From NCBI GenBank assembly GCA_003347645.1, contig QDFX01000005.1, positions 180,999-244,998 of the forward strand: a stretch of DNA of 64,000 bases. The letters are read 5' to 3'. The stretch comes from Rhizobiaceae bacterium CPCC 101076 (GTDB lineage: Bacteria; Pseudomonadota; Alphaproteobacteria; Rhizobiales; Methylopilaceae). Of this stretch, positions 39,272-49,005 are shown in pieces; the stretch's first letter is position 1, and the number at the start of each line of letters is the position of its first letter. Made by a program: the position numbers and the translations under genes. The notes below the pieces were generated by a model. That model did not search any database. It saw only the letters and a program-made list of their open reading frames with translations, and had not been told where the DNA came from.

Positions 39272-40381
39272 GTGACCCAGAACAGGCTTCCACTGCCACG
39301 TCTCGACAGACTTGCCCTTGAGCACGGTCTGGATATGCGCGCGACCGCGCTCCGCGTCGCGACCGACCTGTTCTGCCAGGCCGCCGCCCCTCTGCAGGCC
39401 GATGTCTCGCGCTATGTCGATCTCGCCCTCCCGCTGCTCGACAGCGTCGACCGCGACACGCGCCGCGCCGTCGCCGAAAAACTCGTTCGCATCGAGCATG
39501 CCCCGGCCGCCGTCGTCGTGCGCCTACGGAATGATCCTGATCCCTTCGTCTCCGGCGCCATCCTGTCGTCGCCGACGGTGTTCCAGCCGGACGATCTCAG
39601 CACCTTCATCTCCCGCTGCACCCCGACCGAGGCCGCCGCCACCGCGCGCCGCGTCGATCTCACTCCGGCGGCGATCCGCACGCTCGCCACGCACCGCGCC
39701 GCCTTCGTCGTCGAGGCGCTGATCGAGAACCCGGCCATCGCTCTCCCGGACGACATCGTCGACCACCTGGTCGAAAGGGCCATGGACGAGCCCCGTCTCG
39801 TTGTGGCCCTGTTGTCGCGCGCCGACTTGGCGCCGGCCAAACTCGCCCCGCTCTACGCCGAGGCCCCCCGTCCGCTGCGCGAGAAAATCCGCGACGCGCT
39901 GGCAAACACCGCCGGGCATTCCGCCTCGGTGCCCGCGAGTTCGCTGGCCGAACTGACCGAGGCCTTCGCCCGACCGACCCGCGACGGCGTCGGCCAAGCC
40001 CTCGCCCATGTCCTGAAGCTCCGCCCGCAGCGCCTGCCGAAGCTGCTCGACGACCCGACGGCCGAACTGTTCGCGCTCGCCCTGTCGGCCGCCGGCGCCA
40101 AGCGCGCCGCCGCGATCAACATCCTCCTGATCACGGCCCCGGAGGAAGTCAGGACATCGGTCCAGACCATCTTCGACGCGGTGAAGGTTCTCGACCAGAC
40201 GCACCGCAACGCCGCCTGGCAGATCGTCAACGCGGTCGCGGGCGAACGCCGGGTGTCGCGTCCGGCGGCTGTCTACGAGCCGCACATGCACAACTCGACC
40301 ACGCCGCAGCGCGTCGCCTCCCGCGTCCGCCGGCTGGCGGCGCAGAGGGACGTGTCGCGCGCCCGTTCATCCGGCTCTTAA
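39272..40381 (+). CDS. DUF2336 protein (HEAT-like helical repeats)
   Basis: 369 residues from a GTG start: RLDRLALEHGLDMRATALRVATDLFCQA, then DVSRYVDLALPLLDSVDRDTRRAVAEKL, ALVSGAILSSPTV-like repeat segments and a helical body. DUF2336 proteins are alpha-helical repeat proteins of unknown role, several under cell-cycle control in alphaproteobacteria. Two CtrA-type boxes lie 44-92 bases upstream. Ends with its stop overlapping the convergent DUF1801 gene. Confidence 0.88.
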   Translation: MTQNRLPLPRLDRLALEHGLDMRATALRVATDLFCQAAAPLQADVSRYVDLALPLLDSVDRDTRRAVAEKLVRIEHAPAAVVVRLRNDPDPFVSGAILSSPTVFQPDDLSTFISRCTPTEAAATARRVDLTPAAIRTLATHRAAFVVEALIENPAIALPDDIVDHLVERAMDEPRLVVALLSRADLAPAKLAPLYAEAPRPLREKIRDALANTAGHSASVPASSLAELTEAFARPTRDGVGQALAHVLKLRPQRLPKLLDDPTAELFALALSAAGAKRAAAINILLITAPEEVRTSVQTIFDAVKVLDQTHRNAAWQIVNAVAGERRVSRPAAVYEPHMHNSTTPQRVASRVRRLAAQRDVSRARSSGS

Positions 40382-40830
40382 GCCGAACGAGCCTTCGTCT
40401 TCGTCGAAATATTCAGCGCCACAGCGGCGCGGACAAGCGCCTTCAGCGCCTCCCCCTCGATCTCCTCGCCCTCGCGGATGTCGATGGCGCGCCTGGTATT
40501 GCCCTCGAGGCTCGCGTTGAAGAGGCCCGAAGGATCATCCAGCGAGGCGCCTTTGGCGAAGGTCAGTTTCACCACCGCCTTATAGGTCTCGCCGGTGCAG
40601 ATGATGCCGGAATGCTCCCAAACCGGAACGCCCAGCATCGCGTTCGACGGCTTTCTCCACTTCACCTCCTCGACGATATCGGGGTGGGCCTCCTGGATGA
40701 GACTTCGGACCCGAGCAAGCGTCTCGCCGCGCCAGTCATCCAGCGTATTGATACGCGCATCGATCAGCTGGGAGGGAGAGCCTCCTCCCTTTTCGTCCTC
40801 CGGGCCGGTCGTACTGTTCTTCATGGTCAT
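40378..40830 (-). CDS. DUF1801 protein
   Basis: 150 residues: LIDARINTLDDWRGETLARVRSLIQEAHPDIVEEVKWRKPSNAMLGVPVWEHSGIICTGETYKAVVKLTFAKGASLDD is the DUF1801 (YdhG-type, SHOCT-less) signature. Start is MTMKNSTTGP or the Met two residues later. Likely ligand-binding small protein, function unknown. A second DUF1801 gene lies at 44719. Confidence 0.9.
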   Translation of the reverse strand: MTMKNSTTGPEDEKGGGSPSQLIDARINTLDDWRGETLARVRSLIQEAHPDIVEEVKWRKPSNAMLGVPVWEHSGIICTGETYKAVVKLTFAKGASLDDPSGLFNASLEGNTRRAIDIREGEEIEGEALKALVRAAVALNISTKTKARSA

Positions 40831-41004
40831 CGCCGCTCTCTTCACAGTTGTATCAGCTTCCCTGAGTCTGGACGCCGTCGGCGTCACGAACGGGCCGTTG
40901 CCATTCCGGCCAAAGTCTCGGGCACCAAGGTATCAAGTCCCGGAGAAACCTTCCTCCCTCTCGACCCGTTTTGCAGCCGGGGTAGTACGAAATGGAGCTT
41001 CAGG

Positions 41005-41895
41005 TTGGCCGCGCGGCTGTTGAACATCATCGGCGCCGCCACCAGTGCAGGTGCCTATGCGCCGGGGCAGGAACGAGCCCCCGCGGCCTTTCGGCGACAC
41101 GGGCTCGCGGCGGCGCTCGCGAGCCGGGGCAGAAACATCAGGGATCATGGCGACGTTGTATCGTTCCGGTGGCGACCCGATCGCGCGCGGCCGCAGGCCA
41201 TGAACCTGGAGGCCGTGCGCCACGCCTGTGAGCAGGTCGCAAGCCGCGTGGCGACGGCTATCTCGGCGCAGGAAGACGTGCTCGTCCTGGGCGGCGATTG
41301 TACGGTGGAGCTGGGAACGGTCGCAGGAGCCAACGCGGCCGGCGCGCGGATCGGCCTTATCTACATCGACTTCGACACCGACCTCAACGCACCCGGCACG
41401 AGCGACGGCGCCTTGGACTGGACCGGCGTCGCTCATCTGCTCGAACTTCCCGGATGCGAGCCTTCGCTCGCGAGCCTCGGCCCGACCCGCCCGATGCTCG
41501 CGCCACAGCAGGTCCTCTATTTCGGCGTCGAGAACATCACGCCGCCCGAGGCCGCCGCGATCAGGGATCACGCGATCCAGGTCATATCGCGCGTCGAAGC
41601 TTCGAGCGATATCGAGGCGGCGGCGGCCCACGCGGCCGGATGGGCGGAGCGCTTCGATTGCGTGCTCGTTCACTTCGACGTCGATGTGCTCTCCTTCGTC
41701 AATTTTCCGATCGCCGAGAATGTGCGCCGTTGCGACGCTCTCAGACTGGAGCAAGCCGCCATCACGCTGAAGCGATTGGCCGCCCTGCCGCAATGGCGAG
41801 GCCTGACCGTCACGGAGGTCAATCCGGACCATGCGCCGGACGAGGCCGCCGCATTTGCACGCTTGAACGAAGTGCTTGCGGACGCGCTTGGCTAG
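41005..41895 (+). CDS. arginase-family protein with altered metal site
   Basis: About 296 residues from TTG (GGAG ahead): IIGAATSAGAYAPGQERAP is the usual arginase-family start (GxPxxxGxxxxGxxxxPxxiR). Metal motifs differ from arginase: VLGGDCTVELG (His replaced by Cys99), IDFDTDLN (His of DAHAD replaced by Asp124), while HFDVDVL keeps Asp225 and Asp227. The fold is secure, but manganese binding and arginine/agmatine hydrolysis are uncertain. Could be a related ureohydrolase with a new metal or substrate. Confidence 0.85.
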   Translation: MAARLLNIIGAATSAGAYAPGQERAPAAFRRHGLAAALASRGRNIRDHGDVVSFRWRPDRARPQAMNLEAVRHACEQVASRVATAISAQEDVLVLGGDCTVELGTVAGANAAGARIGLIYIDFDTDLNAPGTSDGALDWTGVAHLLELPGCEPSLASLGPTRPMLAPQQVLYFGVENITPPEAAAIRDHAIQVISRVEASSDIEAAAAHAAGWAERFDCVLVHFDVDVLSFVNFPIAENVRRCDALRLEQAAITLKRLAALPQWRGLTVTEVNPDHAPDEAAAFARLNEVLADALG

Positions 41896-42170
41896 TTCGA
41901 GAGCTGGCACTCACCGGGCATCTCGCCGCTCTTCGATCATCTTCCCACCCGTTCCCGATGGATCGCGGAAGCCGGCGTCCACGCTGCCTGGCGGTCCACG
42001 GTGCCGAGTTTCCCGTCGTGTGGCCGGTCGCTTTCCTCGCGCCGGAGCTGCCGCCGAGGCACAGATCGGCTGCGTGCAATGCATGAATCGGAATTTATCG
42101 AGATCCGTTTTCGGCGGACGGGATCATGCCGAATCGAAAGCTTGACCGCGGCGCACCTGTCTCGCGACAT

Positions 42171-43079
42171 CTACAGCCCTAATGGACGTATTTCGCGTAT
42201 CAGGTCGATCAAGGCGCGCAAGCCGGCGGGTACGTGCCGACGATTGGAATAGTATATGTGGAAGCCGGGGCCTGGCGAGGCCCATTCCTCAAGCACAAGC
42301 CGCGCCGTGCCCGCAGTCAAAAAAGCCTCCAGCACGGGTTCGGGAGCATACATGAGGCCTGCTCCGCCAGCCATCATGGCTGATATGAGCCGCGTCTCAT
42401 CAAGAGTTAGGCTGCCAGGCACCGTGACCTGAACTTGCTTGTCGCCGCGTTCGAACTCCCAGCGGTACATGCTCCCGTCGCCGAGGCGAACCCGAAGGCA
42501 GCGATGCCGCTGAAGATCGTCGGGGTGCTGCGGCGTTCCGAACCGTTCGAGGTAGGCCGGCGATCCCGCCACGACCCAGCGAATGTCCGCCGACAAACGC
42601 TGCGTGATCATGTCCTCGGGTACAGTCCCGCCATAGCGGATGCCTGCATCAAAGCCGCTTTCGATGACGTCGATCATATGATTGCTGACGGCAATTTCGA
42701 TTTCGACATTGGGGTATCGATCGACAAAGATTGGCAGAACGGGCTCGAGTAACAGGGTCGCGGCGTCGCTCGGAACATTCAGGCGGATTCGGCCGGACGG
42801 CCCGTCGCGGAAGACGTTGAGGTCTTCGACAGCCTGTCCGATTGCATCGAACGGAGGACTGATCGCCGCCTTCAACTGTTCGCCGGCGGCGGTCAGCGTC
42901 ACGCTGCGGGTCGTTCGATTGAGCAATCGGACGCCCAGGCGAGATTCGAGCCCCTTTAAAGCATGGCTGAGGGCAGATGCGCTGATACCCAGTTCAAGTC
43001 CGGCGCGACGAAAGCTTCGATGCTTCGCGATAGCTAGAAAATAAGCGAAATCCGCCAAGTCTGAGCGGCCAAACTGCAT
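42171..43079 (-). CDS. LysR-family transcriptional regulator
   Basis: 302 residues from MQFGRSDLADFAYFLAIAKHRSFRRAGLELGISASALSHALKGLESRLGVRLLNRTTRSVTLT, the N-terminal winged HTH. The C-terminal substrate-binding domain follows (GPSGRIRLNVPSDAATLLLEPVLPIFVDRYPNVEIEIAVSN). Divergent to the SDR gene at 43329 across a 249-base region, the usual arrangement of a LysR regulator and its target. Confidence 0.95.
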   Translation of the reverse strand: MQFGRSDLADFAYFLAIAKHRSFRRAGLELGISASALSHALKGLESRLGVRLLNRTTRSVTLTAAGEQLKAAISPPFDAIGQAVEDLNVFRDGPSGRIRLNVPSDAATLLLEPVLPIFVDRYPNVEIEIAVSNHMIDVIESGFDAGIRYGGTVPEDMITQRLSADIRWVVAGSPAYLERFGTPQHPDDLQRHRCLRVRLGDGSMYRWEFERGDKQVQVTVPGSLTLDETRLISAMMAGGAGLMYAPEPVLEAFLTAGTARLVLEEWASPGPGFHIYYSNRRHVPAGLRALIDLIREIRPLGL

Positions 43080-43328
43080 GTGTCGACTTTGACCTATGCG
43101 ACCACGGTAGGCAACGTCCGGGCCGGACGAGCCGGGTAAGGCTTCACTCAGGCGGCGACACACCGATGATGAGAAGCGCTCATTGCGCAATGCAACGAGG
43201 GCGGCTCACTGCCGCGCTGCCCGCGGCATAAGTTCATGACCAGTTGATCGACGAGAGACGGCGGTCGGGAATGCGATCAAGGCTTGGCTACTACGCCGCG
43301 CCGGCAAAAGACTCATGAGGAACAGGAC

Positions 43329-44102
43329 ATGGTCACCAATCGAGCTCAACGTTTTGCTGGCCAGGTCGCATTCGTCACTGGCGCGACGAGCGGTATTGGA
43401 CGGGCGACTGCAATCGCGTTCGCGCAAGAAGGTGCCAGCGTCGTCGTGGCGGACATATCTGAAGCGGGCGTTCGGGAAACGGCCCGGCTGATCGAGCAAC
43501 TCGGAAACCGTGCCCTTGCCGTCAAGTGCGATGTGACCAAGGCCGATGAGGTGAAGGCGGCCCTGGACCGGGCGGTTGAAACTTTCGGACGGATCGATGT
43601 GGCTTTCAACAATGCCGGTGTCGAACAGCCGATTACCGCGACGGATGCCATCACCGAGGAGGAATGGGATCGCATCATCACCGTCAATCTCAAGGGCGTG
43701 TTTCTGTGCTTGAAGTACCAAATACCGATCATGCTCAGGCAGGGCGGCGGCGCTATCGTCAACACCTCGTCGGGTGCTGGCGTCATCGGTGTGAAGGGAC
43801 AGGCCGCGTATGCGGCTGCCAAGCACGGCGTCGTCGGCCTCACCAAGGTTGCTGCGCTCGACTACGCGCAATCCAACATTCGCGTGAACGCCATCTGCCC
43901 CGGGATCATCGACACTCCGATGATCGCGCGTTTCAGCGGAGGCACGCCCGAGGGCCACGAGCGTATGCTTGCTCAAGAGCCGATCGGGCGATTGGGCAAG
44001 CCCGAGGAGATCGCCTCGGCAGTTCTGTGGCTATGCTCTGACGGAGCCGGTTTCACGGTAGGACACGCGATGGTCGTCGATGGCGGACAGACCGTATGTT
44101 GA
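43329..44102 (+). CDS. short-chain dehydrogenase/reductase
   Basis: 257 residues from [35 protein letters not shown]. Classical SDR: TGxxxGIG cofactor site, NNAG, catalytic Ser in [15 protein letters not shown] (Tyr and Lys), and PG-IDTPMI. The Asp of VVADIS after the second strand suggests NAD rather than NADP. Substrate not predictable. Controlled by the divergent LysR gene by inference. Confidence 0.95.
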   Translation: MVTNRAQRFAGQVAFVTGATSGIGRATAIAFAQEGASVVVADISEAGVRETARLIEQLGNRALAVKCDVTKADEVKAALDRAVETFGRIDVAFNNAGVEQPITATDAITEEEWDRIITVNLKGVFLCLKYQIPIMLRQGGGAIVNTSSGAGVIGVKGQAAYAAAKHGVVGLTKVAALDYAQSNIRVNAICPGIIDTPMIARFSGGTPEGHERMLAQEPIGRLGKPEEIASAVLWLCSDGAGFTVGHAMVVDGGQTVC

Positions 44103-44202
44103 CGCAGTAGCGACGACGGCGAGCACGGCGGCGGACCGGTCCGGCCAGCCAATTTCATCTAGATTCAAATGCAGTCCTCGAGCACAGGGACCAAGTGACC
44201 CG

Positions 44203-44655
44203 ATGGCATGTTCGAAGCTCATTCTCGCCATTTCGGCCGCAGGCGTCCTGGTACTGACCTGTGCGGCCGGCGCGGCCCAGGACAACCAATCACGTGGGGC
44301 TGTTGTGCAGATCCGCATCGATGTAGGTGGCAAGGTCATGATGGCCACCCTGGAAGATAACCCTACGGTCACGGATTTCGTCTCCCTGCTGCCGTTGACC
44401 ATGACTTTGGAAGACCATGCAGCATTCGAGAAGATCAGCTATTTGCCGCGAAAGCTTTCGACCAAGGGCGCTCCAGAGGGCGTAACCCCTTCCGCCGGCG
44501 ATGTCGGCTACTACGCCCCTTGGCGCAATCTGGCGCTCTTTCACAAGAATTTCCCTTACTCCACTGGCCTTGTGCGCCTCGGCCGGATTGATGACGCGAT
44601 CGACGTACTGCGTGTGCCCGGAACCGTGGAAGCCAGGATCGAACTCGTCGACTGA
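44203..44655 (+). CDS. secreted cyclophilin-like fold protein
   Basis: 150 residues with signal peptide (MACSKLILAISAAGVLVLTCAAGAAQ). Body: MATLEDNPTVTDFVSLLPLTMTLEDHAAFEKISYLPRKLS, GDVGYYAPWRNLALFHKNFPYSTGLVRLGRID, as in cyclophilin-like (DUF3237/DUF369-type) small proteins. Some act as flavin or peptide-binding domains; no isomerase activity is implied. It lies 100 bases after the SDR gene and may belong to the same LysR-regulated unit. Confidence 0.85.
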   Translation: MACSKLILAISAAGVLVLTCAAGAAQDNQSRGAVVQIRIDVGGKVMMATLEDNPTVTDFVSLLPLTMTLEDHAAFEKISYLPRKLSTKGAPEGVTPSAGDVGYYAPWRNLALFHKNFPYSTGLVRLGRIDDAIDVLRVPGTVEARIELVD

Positions 44656-44718
44656 CGGTACGACGCGCGTTTGCGTCGCCCCGGCGACAACCCACGCACG
44701 CACCTCGCTACTTCCCGT

Positions 44719-45159
44719 TCACATCCGCTCACCGGGCAATTCACTCGCCTGCTTTATCCAGCTCGCAAGCTGAGCTTCGTCAAACTCGTCACCCTCGCGA
44801 ATATCCAGATATCGCGTGTCCCGGCTCTTCGACTCCCCCGGCGGCACGGGCCTGAGCGACATCCCACGGAAGAACGCCACCTTCACGTATTTCGAGGAGC
44901 AATGCATGCTGAGGAACCAGCCCTCGCCCTCAACCCCGTAGAGCGGAGAGTTCCATTTCACCGCCTTGTGGACGCCGGGAACGGTGCGCTCGATGATCGC
45001 GTCCAGCCGCCGCCCGACCTCGCTCTTCCAACCCGGCATCGCCGCGATATAGGCCTGCACGGGCGCATCGCCGTAGCCCTTCGCGATCTGCGGGTTGCCC
45101 CCTGAAAGAAGAACCGATCCGCCGGTCTCCGTCGACTTCATGGACGTCTTTCTGGCCAT
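44719..45159 (-). CDS. DUF1801 protein
   Basis: 146 residues from MARKTSMKSTETGG: VQAYIAAMPGWKSEVGRRLDAIIERTVPGVHKAVKWNSPLYGVEGEGWFLSMHCSSKYVKVAFFRG, a clear DUF1801 pattern, ending RYLDIREGDEFDEAQLASWIKQA. Second DUF1801 in the window, only distantly like the one at 40378. Function unknown. Confidence 0.92.
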   Translation of the reverse strand: MARKTSMKSTETGGSVLLSGGNPQIAKGYGDAPVQAYIAAMPGWKSEVGRRLDAIIERTVPGVHKAVKWNSPLYGVEGEGWFLSMHCSSKYVKVAFFRGMSLRPVPPGESKSRDTRYLDIREGDEFDEAQLASWIKQASELPGERM

Positions 45160-45194
45160 TGCGCTCGCCTCGATCACGGACGGCCAATTATGGA

Positions 45195-45530
45195 TCAGCC
45201 GACTAGGTCGAGGAAATGCCGCCCTGCCCTGTCCTCGACGTCGACTACCCAGATATCGGGATCGAATTTCATCTCGCGGGCGAGCCGTTCGACAACCTGG
45301 TCGCCGCGCTCGATACCCGGGACCGCCGTGAATACGCGGTCGCCGCTGTCGTCCTCGACCAGCGATTGCGGCGCCGCCGCGAACAGGGTCTGACGTCCGT
45401 CGAGCGTGTCCAGCACGATGAAGATGGCGCCCGCTTCGGGCGAGCCGCGACGGCGCAGGGTCGCATAGACGCCCTGACCCTGGCAGCGCCGGACATAGGC
45501 GCCGACCCAGAATTCCGATTTGACCCGCAT
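45195..45530 (-). CDS. DUF1491 protein
   Basis: 111 residues: VKSEFWVGAYVRRCQGQGVYATLRRRGSPEAGAIFIVLD, then VPGIERGDQVVERLAREMKFDPDIWVVDVEDRAGRHFL. The GWE-like end and the AGAIF(I)vld motif are typical of DUF1491. Next to the peptidoglycan-binding protein and histidine kinase genes, the usual Rhizobiales order. Function unknown. Confidence 0.92.
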   Translation of the reverse strand: MRVKSEFWVGAYVRRCQGQGVYATLRRRGSPEAGAIFIVLDTLDGRQTLFAAAPQSLVEDDSGDRVFTAVPGIERGDQVVERLAREMKFDPDIWVVDVEDRAGRHFLDLVG

Positions 45531-45565
45531 GTGGTCAGGATGGACCGGTCATTGCCGGTTCCCCA

Positions 45566-46276
45566 TCACGGCAGCTTCATGCCGGAAACGGCCGAAAGCT
45601 CCGACACCATTGCCTGCGTGATCTCGCCTCGCTGCGGCAACCCACGGCGGGCCTCGAAACGGCGGATCGCGGTGCGCGTGCCGTCGCCCATCAGGCCGTC
45701 CGCTTGCAACGGACCGAAGCCGAGCTTGTTCAGCGCGCGCTGGACACCGGCCACGCGCTCGGACGGCTGGGGCGCCACCGGCTGCTTCCGTAGCGCATTG
45801 AGCAATTGCGGCGAGGTCTGACCGGTCTGCTGAAGTCCGGACCTGGTCTCGAAAGCGCGGATCGCGGCTTCGGTCTTCGGCCCCATCAGGCCGTCGGCCG
45901 GGCCGTCATAGAAACCGCGTCGGCCGAGTTCGGCCTGCGCCTCGCGGACGGACGGGTTCATCACCGGCGCCGCTTGAGTCTGCGCGGTCGAGGCCGGAGC
46001 GGCGGGGGCCGAGACGGTCGGGCGCGGCACGGGCGCCTGAATATCGTCCATCGCCCGACTGCGCTGATGCAGCGGCGTCTGCAGTAAGGTCGCGTTGGCG
46101 ACGATCATTCCCGCGCCGGCGACAGCGAGGAGAATGCCGAACGAATCGAGCGGGCGCTCGCGGACGATCGCCGGCAGCCGCAACGAAAACAGGGATCCGT
46201 CGTCACCGAGAGCGTCGATCTGGCGCTTCGTGGGCGCGCGCCGCCGCGCTTTGCTGCTTCCGCCGCGTTCAGCCAT
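45566..46276 (-). CDS. membrane-anchored peptidoglycan-binding protein
   Basis: 236 residues. Basic cytoplasmic start, one membrane helix (FGILLAVAGAGMIVANATLL), a Pro/Ala linker, then two PG_binding_1 repeats: VREAQAELGRRGFYDGPADGLMGPKTEAAIRAFE and VAGVQRALNKLGFGPLQADGLMGDGTRTAIRRFE. It probably anchors an envelope complex to the wall. Its start overlaps the end of the kinase gene by 8 bases, so the two are translated together. Confidence 0.93.
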   Translation of the reverse strand: MAERGGSSKARRRAPTKRQIDALGDDGSLFSLRLPAIVRERPLDSFGILLAVAGAGMIVANATLLQTPLHQRSRAMDDIQAPVPRPTVSAPAAPASTAQTQAAPVMNPSVREAQAELGRRGFYDGPADGLMGPKTEAAIRAFETRSGLQQTGQTSPQLLNALRKQPVAPQPSERVAGVQRALNKLGFGPLQADGLMGDGTRTAIRRFEARRGLPQRGEITQAMVSELSAVSGMKLP

Positions 46277-48053
46277 TCACCGCTTTCCTCATCTCATCCG
46301 CGCGATCGGCGAAGCCGACCACGTCCTGGGCTGGTTTCGCCTTGGTGCCTGCCATCGGGAAACGGACCGTCACCTGCGTTCCTTCGCCGAGCCGGCTCTG
46401 CACTTCCAGCGAACCGCCATGCAGTTCGGCCAGGCCCTTCACCACCGACAGTCCGAGCCCGGTGCCTTCATAGGGCCGATCATAGGACGATCTGGCCTGG
46501 AAGAAGGCATGGCCGAGCATCGGGATATCGTTCGCGGCGACACCGACGCCGGTGTCGGTCACATCGAACCGCATCGCGCCGCGGTCGACCTGGACGCACA
46601 CCGAGACCCGTCCGCCCTGCGGCGTGAACTTGATCGCGTTCGACAGCAGGTTGATCAGGATCTGCTTGCAGGCTCGCTTGTCGGCGTTGAGTTCCGGCAG
46701 GCCCCTGGCGATCTCGACGGAAACGTCGATGCCTGCCTGCTCGGCCTTGAGCGCGAACAGCTGCATGCAGCTGTCGACGACGGGAGATACCGAGAACGGC
46801 TCGGTGACGATCGAGAAATTGCCGCTCTCGATGCGTGACATATCGAGAATGCCGTTCACGACCGACAGCAGATGAAGGCCAGAATCGTGGATCAGCCCGG
46901 CATATTCCTTCTGGCGGTCCCGCGTCAGAACGGCCGGGCCGTCAGCCGAAAGCATTTCCGAAAAGCCGATGATCGCGTTCAGCGGCGTCCTCAGCTCGTG
47001 GCTCATGCTTGCGAGAAAGCGATTCCTGGCGGCGCTGGCCTTCTCGGTCTCCTCGCGGGCGATGCGGAGGTCGCTTTCCTGGTTCTTCCGCTCGGTCACG
47101 TCGCGGATGATCGCTAGCACATGTTCGCGGCTGTCGTCGTCGGTTGCGGCAATCAGGCGGCAGCGCATTTCGACCCAGGCGAATTCGGCGGCGTTCCGGC
47201 CGTTCGGCCGCTTGATGCGCAGTTCGAGCACATCGGAACTACCGGTCGGGTTCGCCGACGAGATCGCGGTCAGGAAGGCCGGCCGATCGGCGACATGGAC
47301 GCGCTCGAACATGCCGCGACCGGACAATTGCCTGGCATCGGTGCGCAGCAAGCATTCCGCCGTCGGCGACAGAAAGAGGACGCTGCCATTGCGCGTAAAG
47401 CAGGCCACGACGTCGGTGATGTGCTCCGCGAAAGCGGAGTAGCGCGCTTCCATCGAACGGCCGGCGATAATTTTCATCCGCGCGCGCTCGCGCTTCTCGC
47501 CGGCCAGCACGGCTCCGTAGACCAGCGCGGCCAGGGCTGAGACGAGAGCAGCAACCGAAGGCGCGAACGACGTCGCTTGCGCGCCGGTCGCCAGCGCGAC
47601 GGCTGACAGCAGCAGCACCGCGACCAGGAGAGGACGGCGGATACGGGGAGAGCCCAGAAGCACTGTCTCGACGGCGATCACCGGCAGCCAGACAAGCAGC
47701 GCCAGCGAATGACCGGCCGCGAACGACGACGACAGAATCGCCCCAGTCGCACCGACGAAGGAGATGATCAGCGCGCGATCGAGATTGCCGCCGCGACTCA
47801 AGTCCAGCGCGGAGAAGATCGGCAGCGTGATGAAGGACAGGAGCAGGATCTCGAACGTGTGCGGCGCGCCCCAACTGAGAAGCAGCAGCGGCAACGAGCC
47901 GAGCACGAGCGCGCCGATCGCGAGTCGCGAGCCCAGCACAAGGCGATGTTGCCTTGCCACGGCCTCGTCATCCCGAACGCTGGGATGAACGAGCCCGTTC
48001 AGTATCTCGCTCAATGCCTGAAGTGACGCCACGCTACGCAACCCGATGGGCAT
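46269..48053 (-). CDS. membrane PAS-domain sensor histidine kinase
   Basis: 594 residues. About six membrane helices in the first 190 residues. PAS domain: EHITDVVACFTRNGSVLFLSPTAECLL and the C-terminal REHVLAIIRDVTERK linker. Kinase: H-box FLASMSHELRTPLNAIIGFSEML, N-box INLLSNAIKFTP, G1/F/G2 boxes DTGVGV, FFQAR, GTGLGLSVVKGL. No receiver domain. It resembles PdhS/DivJ-type and other alphaproteobacterial cell-cycle kinases; the partner regulator is not adjacent. Confidence 0.94.
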   Translation of the reverse strand: MPIGLRSVASLQALSEILNGLVHPSVRDDEAVARQHRLVLGSRLAIGALVLGSLPLLLLSWGAPHTFEILLLSFITLPIFSALDLSRGGNLDRALIISFVGATGAILSSSFAAGHSLALLVWLPVIAVETVLLGSPRIRRPLLVAVLLLSAVALATGAQATSFAPSVAALVSALAALVYGAVLAGEKRERARMKIIAGRSMEARYSAFAEHITDVVACFTRNGSVLFLSPTAECLLRTDARQLSGRGMFERVHVADRPAFLTAISSANPTGSSDVLELRIKRPNGRNAAEFAWVEMRCRLIAATDDDSREHVLAIIRDVTERKNQESDLRIAREETEKASAARNRFLASMSHELRTPLNAIIGFSEMLSADGPAVLTRDRQKEYAGLIHDSGLHLLSVVNGILDMSRIESGNFSIVTEPFSVSPVVDSCMQLFALKAEQAGIDVSVEIARGLPELNADKRACKQILINLLSNAIKFTPQGGRVSVCVQVDRGAMRFDVTDTGVGVAANDIPMLGHAFFQARSSYDRPYEGTGLGLSVVKGLAELHGGSLEVQSRLGEGTQVTVRFPMAGTKAKPAQDVVGFADRADEMRKAVNG

Positions 48054-48237
48054 TGCACACCATGCCCGTGATGGCGCGACTGTGGTCTATTGCGCTTAAG
48101 CGATCGCTAAAACGACCGCGGAAACACGGCCTTCCAGCGCGATCGATACAATTTTAGCTAAATCCGATGGTCTGGCTTACGTCAGCCTTAGCGCGGCCGT
48201 GCCAAAGTATCGACAATTCGAGTTGGGACAGTTGGGT

Positions 48238-48519
48238 ATGTGGTTCGTCCTTCGGGCAATTTTCTGGCTGGCGGTCGTCTCGGCGTTCATGCCGACGCGC
48301 GCGGCCGAGACCACGGGACCGCTCCTCTCGATCAGCGCGAACGACGTCGCCAAGGCGGCCACGGATTATTGCAACCGCAATAATTGCGCCGAGCAGGCCC
48401 TCACGGCCGCATCCTCGATCCGCATCCCGCCGTCCGTATTCGCCGCCGTTCTCGCCCAGCCGGGCCCTGCTGCGAACACCGACGCGGTCCCGATGCCGAC
48501 CCGTCGTCCGGCACCCTAA
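48238..48519 (+). CDS. DUF5330-like small exported protein
   Basis: 93 residues from MWFVLRAIFWLAVVSAFMPTRA (signal or anchor), then NDVAKAATDYCNRNNCAEQALTAASSIR with a Cys pair, and a Pro-rich tail ending PMPTRRPAP. This is the DUF5330 layout usually found beside sufE and the DUF6456 gene in Rhizobiales. Function unknown. Confidence 0.85.
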   Translation: MWFVLRAIFWLAVVSAFMPTRAAETTGPLLSISANDVAKAATDYCNRNNCAEQALTAASSIRIPPSVFAAVLAQPGPAANTDAVPMPTRRPAP

Positions 48520-48582
48520 ACCGCAAGCAAACCTATTCAATTCTGGGCCCGCACTACATATTTTGCGTGCTAAGGGTTTGCC

Positions 48583-49005
48583 ATGACGATTGACGACATC
48601 ATCGAGTCTTTTGCGCTTATCGACGACTGGGAAGAGCGCTACCGCTACCTCATTGAACTGGGCCGTGACCTGCCGCCCTTCCCCGAGGAAGCGCGCATTC
48701 CCGAGAACAAGGTCGAGGGCTGCGCCAGCCAGGTCTGGCTCGACATCCACACCGACCGCTCGAACGGCGCGCCGGTCCTTAATTTCGTCGGCGACAGCGA
48801 TGCGCACCTCGTGAAGGGCCTGATCGCGATCATGCTCGCCCTCTATTCCGGCCAGACGGCGGTGAAAATCCGCCGCACCGACGCCCTCGATGTCCTCGAC
48901 CGGCTCGGCCTGCGCGAACATCTCACCCCGCAGCGCTCGAACGGTCTCCGCTCCATGGTCGCGCGCATCAATTCGGAAGCCGAGCGGGCTCTGGCCGTGG
49001 CGTAG
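48583..49005 (+). CDS. sufE: SufE-family cysteine desulfurase activator
   Basis: 140 residues: IDDIIESFALIDDWEERYRYLIELGRDLPPFPEEAR, then NKVEGCASQVWLDIH with the active Cys, FVGDSDAHLVKGLIAIMLALYSGQT, and HLTPQRSNGLRSMVARI. It takes sulfur from SufS for Fe-S cluster assembly. Not linked to the suf operon here. Ends overlapping the convergent DUF6456 gene by 38 bases. Confidence 0.95.
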   Translation: MTIDDIIESFALIDDWEERYRYLIELGRDLPPFPEEARIPENKVEGCASQVWLDIHTDRSNGAPVLNFVGDSDAHLVKGLIAIMLALYSGQTAVKIRRTDALDVLDRLGLREHLTPQRSNGLRSMVARINSEAERALAVA

